Both the position numbers and the translations under genes were made by a program. The notes beneath the pieces were generated by a model. It was not told the origin of the DNA. It did not search any database and worked only from the letters and a program-made list of their open reading frames with translations. From positions 1 through 8,318 of the forward strand of contig JAICQC010000198.1 in assembly GCA_025938055.1 (NCBI GenBank): a stretch of DNA of 8,318 nucleotides. Reading direction: 5' to 3'. Origin of the DNA: Anaerolineales bacterium (GTDB lineage Bacteria > Chloroflexota > Anaerolineae > Anaerolineales > Villigracilaceae). Of the stretch, positions 1 to 6,366 are shown in pieces. Position 1 is the stretch's first letter; every line of letters starts with the position of its first letter.

Positions 1-599
1 AGCTCGGCATCGATCTCGCGGATGCGCCCATCGATCTCATCCACTTCGCGCTCAAGAGATTTTCGCTTTTCAGCCGTCTTATTCTTGTATTCTTCCCACA
101 TCTCCAGGCCGAGAATATTACTCAACACTTCCTTGCGCCGGCTGGCATTCTGCTGTGTGAACTGGTCAGCTTTACCCTGCAAAAAGAAGGAGGCATTGAC
201 GAAGGTGTCAAAGTCAAGCCGCAGTGTTTGCTCGATGCGCGTCTGTGTCTCACGCGTCGTTTTTTCGCTAAGCGGCTTCCATCCAGTCTGGGTGCGCACC
301 TGGAATTCCAGCACTGTATTTTTGTTGCGCGGCAGGGTACGCTGCACACGGTAGGTATTTTCTTCGTGTTGGAAGGTAAGTGCAACTTCGGCAGCTTTTA
401 CATCCTGACGCAGGTGGATCACCTCACTGCTCTTGCCGCGCGCTTCCCCAAACAGACTCCATGTGATGGCATCCAGCAGGGACGACTTGCCGGCGCCATT
501 GTGACCGGAGATGCAGGCAATATCGAAGGTTGTGAAGTCAAGCTCAACCGCGTCGTGATAGGAAAGGAATCCTGAGATGCGTATGTGAAGTGGGATCAT
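1..599 (-). CDS. SbcC/Rad50-like SMC-family ATPase, N-terminal part (runs off the left edge)
   Basis: The first 199 residues of a DNA double-strand-break repair ATPase of the SbcC/Rad50 type. This family pairs with the SbcD/Mre11 nuclease to process DNA ends and hairpins. The reading frame starts at the ATG complementary to 597-599 and stays open to the window edge. The N-terminus (MIPLHIRISGFLSY) is typical of the family. A Walker A motif (GHNGAGKSS, residues 32-40) is followed by LLDAITWSLFG. The Q-loop region FFLQGKADQF lies at residues 138-147. From about residue 165 the sequence becomes charged and heptad-like, the expected start of the long coiled coil. The second half (zinc hook, C-terminal coil, signature and Walker B motifs) is outside the window. 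No clear Shine-Dalgarno precedes the ATG. It is divergent from the peptidase operon and is the first gene of its transcript, so any sbcD is not immediately upstream. The family call is secure; SbcC versus another Rad50-like ATPase is less so. Confidence 0.88.
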   Translation of the reverse strand, partial: MIPLHIRISGFLSYHDAVELDFTTFDIACISGHNGAGKSSLLDAITWSLFGEARGKSSEVIHLRQDVKAAEVALTFQHEENTYRVQRTLPRNKNTVLEFQVRTQTGWKPLSEKTTRETQTRIEQTLRLDFDTFVNASFFLQGKADQFTQQNASRRKEVLSNILGLEMWEEYKNKTAEKRKSLEREVDEIDGRIREIDAE

Positions 600-629
600 G
601 GATTAGCAATTGTACCTGTTATTGCACAT

Positions 630-657
630 TTGTTCTGTGAATGTCATAGATTATAAT
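630..657 (+). promoter_or_regulatory. Candidate sigma-70-type promoter with a palindromic -10, for the peptidase operon
   Basis: A perfect TATAAT hexamer lies at 652-657, with a weak TTGTTC -35 candidate at 630-635 (16-base spacer). Transcription would start near 663-665, only a few bases before the ATG at 667, so the mRNA would be leaderless or nearly so. This fits the lack of any Shine-Dalgarno there. The -10 sits inside a 10-base perfect palindrome (GATTATAATC, 649-658), so the opposite strand also carries TATAAT at 650-655, facing the SbcC-like gene. No good minus-strand -35 was found. This is a prediction from sequence only. Confidence 0.4.
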
Positions 658-666
658 CGAACCATC

Positions 667-1107
667 ATGTTTGAAGCCTCAGACGCAATTGCGCGGCGCC
701 GACTTGCATTGCTCGCCATCACACTTGCAACGATTCCCTGCTATTGCATCGGCTGGATCGCCATCGCGCTTGCGCCGAGTCCTTCAGACTTAACGCCGTC
801 CGTGACAGCTACCTTGACACTGACCAGCACACCTGTTTCTCCAACTCTCACTCCCACTCCTCCGATCGTAACCGGCACGGCTACTAATACACCCACTTCC
901 ACCCTCACGCCAACCATTACCCCGACCAGCACCATCACGCCGACCCTGTTCCAGCCGCCTACGTTCACGCCTTCATTAACGCTGACGGCGTCCCTCACGC
1001 CCTCGCCCATCCCGTCGTGGACACCCAGCCTCACAGACACACCCATTACACCGACAAGTACGCCTACTCCCACGATCACAGAATTCCCGTCTCCGACCCC
1101 TGACTAA
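667..1107 (+). CDS. Membrane-anchored Thr/Pro/Ser-rich stalk protein, function unknown
   Basis: A 146-residue protein that I do not recognise as a named family. Residues 1-12 end in an Arg-Arg-Arg cluster, followed by a hydrophobic segment at about 13-36 (with Cys25 and Cys27) that should be a signal anchor or uncleaved signal peptide. Everything after residue 37 is low-complexity Thr/Pro/Ser with repeated TPT-like units, ending SPTPD, with no globular domain. Such tracts normally link exported domains to the membrane in Anaerolineae; here the linker is the whole protein. The positive-inside rule puts the tail outside the cell. I chose the ATG at 667 over an in-frame TTG at 610, because the TTG lies upstream of the best -10 box and would add a non-signal-like extension. 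The stop codon abuts the ATG of the next gene (TAA-ATG), which suggests coupled translation. The repeats are degenerate at the DNA level. It could also be a remnant of a longer surface protein. Confidence 0.6.
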   Translation: MFEASDAIARRRLALLAITLATIPCYCIGWIAIALAPSPSDLTPSVTATLTLTSTPVSPTLTPTPPIVTGTATNTPTSTLTPTITPTSTITPTLFQPPTFTPSLTLTASLTPSPIPSWTPSLTDTPITPTSTPTPTITEFPSPTPD

Positions 1108-2175
1108 ATGACAGACATCCTCTCATTTCTGAAGTTACTCATCTCTGTTTCAGGTCTTTCGGGTAATGAAAGCCCCGTCGCCGATCTTATCGCAGAGAGG
1201 TGGCGCCCGCTTGTGGATGAGGTCAGCCTCAGCCGCGTGGGCTCACTGCACGGATTGAAACGAGGGACCGGTGAGTCGCCGCGCCCCTCGCTGATGATCG
1301 TCACACATATGGATGCGATTGGGATGCGCATTTCAAAAATCGTGGATGGCTTTCTGCACATCACCAACGTCGGTGGGATCGATGTGCGTGTGCTCCCTGG
1401 CGCACAGGTGACCGTCCACGCCTCAGGAAGCAATGAGGAATTACCGGCAGTGATCGCCATGCCGCCCGCTCGGTTTTTGCCTGATGGCGCAGGCGATAGC
1501 GTGCTGGCGATCCAGCATCTGTTGGTGGATACGGGCCTCCTGCCGCGCGATGTGGAGAAAAAGGTCCGCGTGGGAGACCTGGTCTCCTTTGCCAACGAAC
1601 CGTTCGAACTGGCAGGCGAGATCCTCTCGGGTCACAGCGTGGATAACCGCGCCTCGGTCGCGGCATTGACGGTTTGCCTGGAGGAGCTGCAGAGCAAGCC
1701 GCACGTCTGGGACGTCTGGGCGGTGGCAACGGTGCAGGAGGAAACCACCTACCTGGGTGCATATACTTCTGCATTCGAGCTGCGCCCGCAGATCGCAATT
1801 GTGGTGGATGGCTGTTTTGCCAAGGGACCCGGCGCAAACGGCTGGCAAACCTTCGCAATGGGGAAGGGTGTGGGTCTGTGCGTCGGACCGAACATGCATC
1901 CTTTTTTGCACAAGCAGCTCAAGGAACTGGCAGAGAGACTCGAGATTCCCTGGTTCCTGGATGTGACCCCCGCGCACTCCGGCACGGATGCGTTCGCGGT
2001 GCAGGTTACGGCAGAGGGGATTCCGACGACTCTTGTGGAGTTCCCGTTGCGCTACATGCATACCCCGGTCGAATCGGTCGCGCTGAAAGATATCCAGCGC
2101 GCCGGTCGCTTGCTTGCAGAATTCATCGTTGCCCTCGAAGAAGACTTTTTTGAAACAATCGTGTGGGACGAATAG
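1108..2175 (+). CDS. M42 family metallo-aminopeptidase, divergent paralogue (first of three)
   Basis: A 355-residue zinc or cobalt aminopeptidase of MEROPS family M42 (glutamyl aminopeptidase/FrvX/TET group). These enzymes remove N-terminal residues from short peptides and usually form tetrahedral dodecamers in the cytoplasm. All expected metal-site and catalytic positions are present: His67 and Asp69 in THMDAIG, Asp179 in SVDNR, Glu211-Glu212 in VQEETTYLG, Asp234 in VVDG and His318 in RYMHTP. SGTDA (291-295) matches the conserved G/S-GTDA loop. There is no signal peptide. It departs from the other two copies here: HMDA instead of HMDE, DNR instead of DDR, and TYLGA instead of G-x-RGA after the Glu pair. 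This suggests a different specificity. The ATG directly follows the upstream stop and has no Shine-Dalgarno, so translation is probably coupled. Family call is firm; substrate unknown. Confidence 0.9.
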   Translation: MTDILSFLKLLISVSGLSGNESPVADLIAERWRPLVDEVSLSRVGSLHGLKRGTGESPRPSLMIVTHMDAIGMRISKIVDGFLHITNVGGIDVRVLPGAQVTVHASGSNEELPAVIAMPPARFLPDGAGDSVLAIQHLLVDTGLLPRDVEKKVRVGDLVSFANEPFELAGEILSGHSVDNRASVAALTVCLEELQSKPHVWDVWAVATVQEETTYLGAYTSAFELRPQIAIVVDGCFAKGPGANGWQTFAMGKGVGLCVGPNMHPFLHKQLKELAERLEIPWFLDVTPAHSGTDAFAVQVTAEGIPTTLVEFPLRYMHTPVESVALKDIQRAGRLLAEFIVALEEDFFETIVWDE

Positions 2176-2184
2176 CCAATTTTT

Positions 2185-2202
2185 TGGGCACTGATACGCC
2201 CA
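2185..2202. other. Short inverted repeat between the first and second M42 genes
   Basis: TGGGC (2185-2189) and GCCCA (2198-2202) are complementary across an 8-base loop, in the 84-base gap between two M42 genes. A T-run precedes the hairpin rather than following it, so it is not a plus-strand rho-independent terminator. On the minus strand it would be followed by T's, but no minus-strand gene ends here. It could be an operator or an mRNA stability element, or chance. The rest of the gap is A/T-rich around 2207-2215 (a weak -10-like TATTTA at 2210-2215), with no convincing promoter. Confidence 0.2.
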
Positions 2203-2259
2203 TAAGAAATATTTAAGCTCGCCTCGTCACCAATCTCTGGTCTCTACTCTCTAACTTTT

Positions 2260-3309
2260 ATGCCAAACTTTGGAAACCCTCAACTAAAACTACTCGAAAG
2301 GCTTTGCAATGTCATCGCGATCTCCGGAGATGAAGGTGAAGTCCGTAAGATCGTGCTCGACGAGATAAAGCCCCACGCAGACGAGGTCAAAGTGGACGCG
2401 TTAGGCAGCGTGCTGGCGATCAAGCGTGGGCGTGCCCGCAAACGCATGCGCGTTATGCTGGACGCGCACATGGATGAAGTGGGTTTCATGATCGTGGATG
2501 ATGATGGCGATGGTCTCTACCGTTTTGAGACGGTCGGTGGAATCGACGCCCGCCACCTGGTTGGCAAGCAGGTTTTCGTCGGCGGGGAATACACACCGGG
2601 GGTGATCGGTGCGAAACCCATCCATTTGATGAGCGGCGACGAACGCACAAAAAAGGTTCCCTTGGAATCCCTGCGCATTGACCTGGGACCCTCAGGCAAG
2701 GCAAAAGTCGGTGACCGCGCCGGGTTCGCCACCCGCTTCCGCCGCGTGGGACCATCCATCATGGCAAAGTCGATCGATGACCGCATCGGTGTGGCAACAC
2801 TGATCGAGCTGTTCAAACAGTCGCCGCCCAACGTGGATCTGTGCGCGGCGTTCTCGGTGCAGGAGGAGATCGGGCTTCGTGGTGCAAAGGTCGCGGCACA
2901 ATATTTCAACCCTGATCTCGCCATTGCCATCGACTCGACTCCCGCCTACGACCTGCCGTTACATGACGGCAGCGAGAATTTCAGCTATAACACGAAATTG
3001 GGGCTGGGTCCCGCGATCTATGTGGCAGACGGCTCCACCCTGCACGACCCGCGGCTGGTACGCTTTCTGGCGGAGACCGCTGAAGACGAAAAGATTCCCT
3101 TCCAGTTCCGGCAGCCCGGAGGCGGAGGCACGGATTCGAGCGCGATCCAGCGTGCGCTCGCCGGCATCCCGACCGTGTCGGTGTCGGTGCCGCACCGTTA
3201 CACTCATTCTCCCGTCAGCATCTCGCGTCTCGACGATTGGAAGCATACGATTAATCTGCTGCATGCTGCGCTAAAGCGCATCACACCAGAATTAATTGCT
3301 GTTCGTTAA
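2260..3309 (+). CDS. M42 family metallo-aminopeptidase (second of three)
   Basis: A 349-residue M42 aminopeptidase with the canonical motif set. His70 and Asp72 lie in AHMDEVG, Asp173 in SIDDRIG, Glu202-Glu203 in VQEEIGLRGA, Asp225 in AIDSTPA and His316 in RYTHSP. The glycine-rich loop GGGGTD (287-292) precedes the C-terminal part of the catalytic fold. Residues between about 90 and 165 correspond to the PDZ-like dimerisation domain that is inserted in M42 enzymes. There is no signal peptide, so action is cytoplasmic, presumably on peptides produced by proteases or imported. The ATG at 2260 gives the usual family N-terminus, but no Shine-Dalgarno is visible in the pyrimidine-rich leader. The 84-base gap before it is the widest within the operon and could hide a secondary promoter. 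It resembles the third M42 copy more than the first, judging by motif agreement. Exact residue preference cannot be read from the sequence. Confidence 0.93.
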   Translation: MPNFGNPQLKLLERLCNVIAISGDEGEVRKIVLDEIKPHADEVKVDALGSVLAIKRGRARKRMRVMLDAHMDEVGFMIVDDDGDGLYRFETVGGIDARHLVGKQVFVGGEYTPGVIGAKPIHLMSGDERTKKVPLESLRIDLGPSGKAKVGDRAGFATRFRRVGPSIMAKSIDDRIGVATLIELFKQSPPNVDLCAAFSVQEEIGLRGAKVAAQYFNPDLAIAIDSTPAYDLPLHDGSENFSYNTKLGLGPAIYVADGSTLHDPRLVRFLAETAEDEKIPFQFRQPGGGGTDSSAIQRALAGIPTVSVSVPHRYTHSPVSISRLDDWKHTINLLHAALKRITPELIAVR

Positions 3310-3312
3310 ATA

Positions 3313-3337
3313 AGGTAACTTGTATCTGTGTTTACCT
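3313..3337. other. Inverted repeat upstream of the S51 peptidase gene
   Basis: AGGTAA (3313-3318) and TTACCT (3332-3337) are exact reverse complements 13 bases apart, filling much of the 50-base gap between the second M42 gene and the S51 peptidase gene. The arms are six base pairs, and no T-run directly follows. The spacing suits either a dimeric regulator site or a weak mRNA hairpin. It may be chance. Confidence 0.2.
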
Positions 3338-3350
3338 GTCTACTTTATAT

Positions 3351-3356
3351 AGGTGA
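3351..3356 (+). promoter_or_regulatory. Ribosome binding site of the S51 peptidase gene
   Basis: AGGTGA lies three bases before the ATG at 3360. The spacing is short, but this is the only purine-rich match nearby. It favours the ATG at 3360 over the GTG at 3353, which opens a different frame that does not encode the peptidase. Confidence 0.4.
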
Positions 3357-3359
3357 CGT

Positions 3360-4070
3360 ATGAATGGATTGATCAATCTTGTTGGTTCGGGAGAATATCT
3401 GCCCGTGATGAAAGATGTGGACCGTTATCTTCTCGACAGTCTAAACTTGAACGGGCGCAAACCGCGCGTGGCATGTCTGCCAACTGCCGCAGGCAAGGAG
3501 GGCGAGAGCAGCGTCAATCGCTGGCTGAGCATGGGAGTCCAGCACTTCACTGAGCTGGGCGCGGATGTGGATGCTGTAGCCATCGTCGACCGTGACTCGG
3601 CGAATGACCCCTGCTGGGAGCCCATCCTGGAAAATGCTGATCTGATCTATTTTTCGGGCGGGGATCCCAGCTATTTGCACGAGACGATGAAGGGCAGCCT
3701 CGCCTGGAGCGCGGCGCAGCGTGCCTGGGCTCGCGGCGCGGTCTATGCCGGTTGTTCTGCGGGCGCGATGATCCTTGGCAAACGCATGCCGAGCTTTCGT
3801 CTCGCGGGAACGCAGGAGGGGTTTGGCGTGGTGCCCGCCACGTATATCGTGCCGCACTTCGATGCCATTCCCGGTATCTGGAAGCCGCTCGTCTTTGGGC
3901 TTCAGCGCCAGCTCAAGAAGGGTGAGCGCATGATCGGCGTGGATGAAAACACGGCTCTCATCGGAAAGCTGAATGGCGAGTGGCTCGTCAAAGGGAAAAG
4001 CAAGGTACACGTCTTTGCGCGGGATGGCAAGGTCAGTTACGAAAACGATCAGACGCTGGTGCTCAGTTAA
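3360..4070 (+). CDS. S51 family serine peptidase (dipeptidase E / cyanophycinase-like)
   Basis: A 236-residue protein of the class I glutamine amidotransferase-like fold, peptidase family S51. Characterised members cleave Asp-X dipeptides (peptidase E) or beta-linked cyanophycin. The nucleophile elbow is GCSAGAM with Ser133. IYFSGGDPSYL (residues 96-106) is the conserved strand and loop that precede the nucleophile in this family. His166 in VPHFD and Glu196 in GVDENTAL are good candidates for the other catalytic residues. Length matches peptidase E (about 230) better than cyanophycinase (about 270 or more). There is no signal peptide. It sits between two M42 aminopeptidase genes, which fits a role on peptides that M42 enzymes leave behind, such as Asp-containing dipeptides; that role is inference. 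Family call is firm; peptidase E versus another S51 subgroup is undecided. Confidence 0.85.
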   Translation: MNGLINLVGSGEYLPVMKDVDRYLLDSLNLNGRKPRVACLPTAAGKEGESSVNRWLSMGVQHFTELGADVDAVAIVDRDSANDPCWEPILENADLIYFSGGDPSYLHETMKGSLAWSAAQRAWARGAVYAGCSAGAMILGKRMPSFRLAGTQEGFGVVPATYIVPHFDAIPGIWKPLVFGLQRQLKKGERMIGVDENTALIGKLNGEWLVKGKSKVHVFARDGKVSYENDQTLVLS

Positions 4071-4090
4071 TTTCGCAACGCTGTTCATAG

Positions 4091-4096
4091 AAGGGA
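4091..4096 (+). promoter_or_regulatory. Ribosome binding site supporting a GTG start
   Basis: AAGGGA is four bases upstream of the GTG at 4101. It supports GTG as the start of the third M42 gene. The next in-frame ATG is at residue 61 and would delete conserved N-terminal sequence. Confidence 0.5.
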
Positions 4097-4100
4097 CATC

Positions 4101-5105
4101 GTGAAAAAACTTCTCCAAACACTCACCGAAACATTTGGTCCATCAGGTTATGAAGATGAAGTTCGCAGAATCGTTCGTGGCGAGGTGGAGCCGCTTGCGG
4201 ATGAAGTCCGCATCGATACGCTTGGCAATCTGATCGTGCGGAAGCGTCCATCGAAAGCCGCGCAGAATACCAGGAAGATCATGGTCGCCGCACACATGGA
4301 TGAGATTGGTATCATCGTGAGTCATGTGGACGAACATGGATTCGTCCGTTTTGCACCCATTGGCGCGGTGTTCAGAAGATATGTTCTTGGCGGGCGCGTG
4401 CGCTTCCTGAACGGAACCCAGGGCGTGATCGGCTACGACCGTCTGGATAACGTCAACGAACTGCCGACTCTCGATAAAGTCTATATTGACGTCGGCGCGA
4501 CCAGCCCGAAGGATTGCCCGGTTAAGATTGGCGACGTGGCTGCGTTCGACCGCCAATACAGCGACCTGGGGAACCGTCTGGTGGCAAAATCGATGGATGA
4601 CCGCGTAGGTGTGCTTGTTGCCATCGAAGCGCTGCGCGCTCTCAAGTCCACGCCGCACGACGTGTACTTTGTCTTTACCACGCAGGAGGAAGTGGGCACG
4701 CGCGGCGCGATCACATCGGCATACGGCATTGACCCCAACTTTGGCATTGCGGTGGACGTTACTCCTACAGGTGATACGCCCAACGCACAAAAAATGGAAA
4801 TGGCACTCGGCAAAGGTCCCTGCATAAAGATCCAGGACGTGAGCATGATCGCAGACCCGCGCGTTGTCCAATGGCTGATCCGCGCCGCCGAGAAGAATAG
4901 AATTCCGTACCAGCGCGAGGTGCTGCTGATAGGGGGAACCGACGCGCGGGCGATTCAGCTGACACGCTCAGGTGTGCCGTCCGGCTGCATTTCCATTCCC
5001 ACCCGTTACGTCCATTCGCCATCAGAAATGGTGGACGTTTCCGACGTGCAAAACGCTATCCGGCTTTTGACCGCTGTTTTGCGCACGCCGATCGATCTGT
5101 TGTGA
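4101..5105 (+). CDS. M42 family metallo-aminopeptidase (third of three)
   Basis: A 334-residue M42 aminopeptidase starting with GTG. The motifs are complete: His65 and Asp67 in AHMDEIG, Asp166 in SMDDRVG, Glu196-Glu197 in TQEEVGTRGA, Asp219 in AVDVTPT and His305 in RYVHSP. The substrate loop IGGTDA lies at 277-282. The N-terminus (LTETFGPSGYEDE) is the classic family opening. The inserted PDZ-like region spans about 85-155, and there is no signal peptide. This copy looks the most typical of FrvX/YsdC-like glutamyl or leucyl aminopeptidases. It lies 30 bases after the S51 gene. Its TGA overlaps the ATG of the solute-binding protein gene (TGATG at 5103-5107), so the two are very likely translated in a coupled way. 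Activity on peptides is established for the family; the preferred N-terminal residue is not predictable here. Confidence 0.94.
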   Translation: MKKLLQTLTETFGPSGYEDEVRRIVRGEVEPLADEVRIDTLGNLIVRKRPSKAAQNTRKIMVAAHMDEIGIIVSHVDEHGFVRFAPIGAVFRRYVLGGRVRFLNGTQGVIGYDRLDNVNELPTLDKVYIDVGATSPKDCPVKIGDVAAFDRQYSDLGNRLVAKSMDDRVGVLVAIEALRALKSTPHDVYFVFTTQEEVGTRGAITSAYGIDPNFGIAVDVTPTGDTPNAQKMEMALGKGPCIKIQDVSMIADPRVVQWLIRAAEKNRIPYQREVLLIGGTDARAIQLTRSGVPSGCISIPTRYVHSPSEMVDVSDVQNAIRLLTAVLRTPIDLL

Positions 5106-6361
5106 TGAGGCGCGTTCTTCCCTTCGTTCTCTCGTTAGGATTTTTCTTCAGCGCGGGCTGCACGTCGCTGGAGCCGATCCTTGCTTCGCTCACGCCGCCT
5201 TCGCCTGCTCCCACCCTTGCGCTCACGCCCACACCTCAGCTGACTCCCACAGCCACCGTGCCCGTTCAGGAAGAAACTCCCGTTCTGCGTGTCTGGCTGC
5301 CGGCGCAGTTCAACCCGTCCGCTGAGGGTATGCCTGCCGAGATGCTTGCGGAGCGGCTGGCAGAATTCGAATCCCGGCACCCCGACATCGAAATGGAGAT
5401 CCGTATCAAGACCGCGGAGGCGGAAGGCGAAATTCTGAATGCCCTGTCTGTCACGAGTGCAGCCGCGTCCGGTGCATTGCCCGACCTGATTCTGCTTTCG
5501 CGCTCGGATCTGGAGGGCGCCGCACAGCAGGGATTGTTGCATCCCATCGATGGACTGTCCGCCTCGCTTGACGACCCGGACTGGTACAGCTACGCCCAGC
5601 AACTGGGACACATCCAAAACACGGGCTACGGCTTGCCTTTCCTTGGAGATGCACTGGTTTTGGCCTACTACCCTGAAATCGGGCAGCTTGTCACCTGGGA
5701 GGATGTCCTCACCAGTGAAGGACAGGTTGTTTTCCCGGCAGGCAATCCGCGAGGACTGATTGGTCTTTCACTTTATTCTTCTGCCGGCGGTGAAATCCTG
5801 AATACCCAGGGGATGCCCACGCTGGATCAGGAAACGTTGACAGAGGTCCTGCTCCTGATTGAAGATGGACTTTCAAGGGATGTGTTCTCGCCTTCTCTGG
5901 CGAATGTGACCAATGAGATGCAGACCCTGCAGATCTACCGTACAGGCAGCGCCAATAAGGCGATTGTCTGGTACGTGAGCTACCGTCCGGTTTCAGATGG
6001 AGCGGTCACACCTCTGCCGGGCATGGATGAAATGCCTTTCGCCTATGCCACGGGTTGGATCTGGGCACTGGCAGGTGCCGACCCCGAAAAACAACAGCTT
6101 GCCGTGGAGCTTGCCGAATATCTGGTCGCAGATGATTTCATCGGAGAGTGGACCAACGCGACGGGCTACCTGCCGACGCGCCCTTCGAGCGTGAAAGATG
6201 CCGATCGGACATTGACAGCGATCCTCGAGTCTGCGCAGCCGCTCCCTGCGAACGATGTGCTGGCGGTCCTGGGTCCGCTCATGCAGGAGGCGTTGACCCG
6301 CGTTCTTAACGGTGAGTCGCCAGAGGATGTGGCGGGGAGTGTCCTCGAAAAATTGAGATGA
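5105..6361 (+). CDS. Extracellular solute-binding protein (family 1-like), probable lipoprotein
   Basis: A 418-residue exported binding protein resembling the substrate-binding components of ABC importers. A signal peptide (residues 1-18, Arg-Arg then a hydrophobic stretch) ends in SAGC with Cys19. The lipobox is atypical because Ser rather than Leu is at -3, so lipidation is likely but not certain. Residues 28-54 are a Thr/Pro linker like the one in the first operon gene. The binding domain starts near 60 (VLRVWLP). It shows family-like blocks: EFESRHPDIEMEI (88-100), LPDLIL...GLLHPIDG (125-150), YGLPFLGDALVLAYYPEIG (175-193), GWIWAL (317-322) and TGYLPTRPSS (353-362). I chose the ATG at 5105 over the GTG at 5102 because it gives the TGATG stop/start overlap. 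No permease or ATPase gene is in the window, so it is an orphan here. The ligand is unknown; a peptide ligand is suggested only by the neighbours, since family 1 proteins more often bind sugars. Confidence 0.82.
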   Translation: MRRVLPFVLSLGFFFSAGCTSLEPILASLTPPSPAPTLALTPTPQLTPTATVPVQEETPVLRVWLPAQFNPSAEGMPAEMLAERLAEFESRHPDIEMEIRIKTAEAEGEILNALSVTSAAASGALPDLILLSRSDLEGAAQQGLLHPIDGLSASLDDPDWYSYAQQLGHIQNTGYGLPFLGDALVLAYYPEIGQLVTWEDVLTSEGQVVFPAGNPRGLIGLSLYSSAGGEILNTQGMPTLDQETLTEVLLLIEDGLSRDVFSPSLANVTNEMQTLQIYRTGSANKAIVWYVSYRPVSDGAVTPLPGMDEMPFAYATGWIWALAGADPEKQQLAVELAEYLVADDFIGEWTNATGYLPTRPSSVKDADRTLTAILESAQPLPANDVLAVLGPLMQEALTRVLNGESPEDVAGSVLEKLR

Positions 6362-6366
6362 GTTCC

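Noticed and set aside
22..575. Plus-strand open frames opposite the SbcC-like gene
   Set aside because: The minus strand carries a Walker A motif and Q-loop in one uninterrupted frame, so the plus-strand frames are shadows.
610..666. TTG start at 610 for the stalk protein
   Set aside because: It lies upstream of the best -10 box, has no Shine-Dalgarno, and adds residues that spoil the simple charged-then-hydrophobic anchor. The ATG at 667 is preferred.
741..1079. Minus-strand open frame encoding a Val/Gly-rich product opposite the stalk protein
   Set aside because: It is the mirror of the Thr/Pro codon pattern: the complement of ACN and CCN codons gives Val and Gly codons. It has no ribosome binding site and no sensible domain.
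780..1100. Tandem DNA repeat or CRISPR-like array in the Thr/Pro region
   Set aside because: The periodicity is at the codon and amino-acid level only. There are no identical repeat units or evenly spaced unique spacers.
2181..2202. Terminator after the first M42 gene
   Set aside because: The T-run precedes the GGGC/GCCC hairpin, so it has the wrong polarity for the plus strand, and the stem is only five base pairs.
3441..4118. Minus-strand open frame of 225 codons opposite the S51 peptidase
   Set aside because: It is antisense to a gene with clear catalytic motifs and has no ribosome binding site or family features.
4143..4871. Minus-strand open frame of 242 codons opposite the third M42 gene
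   Set aside because: It is antisense to a fully conserved M42 coding sequence; composition and lack of motifs mark it as a shadow.
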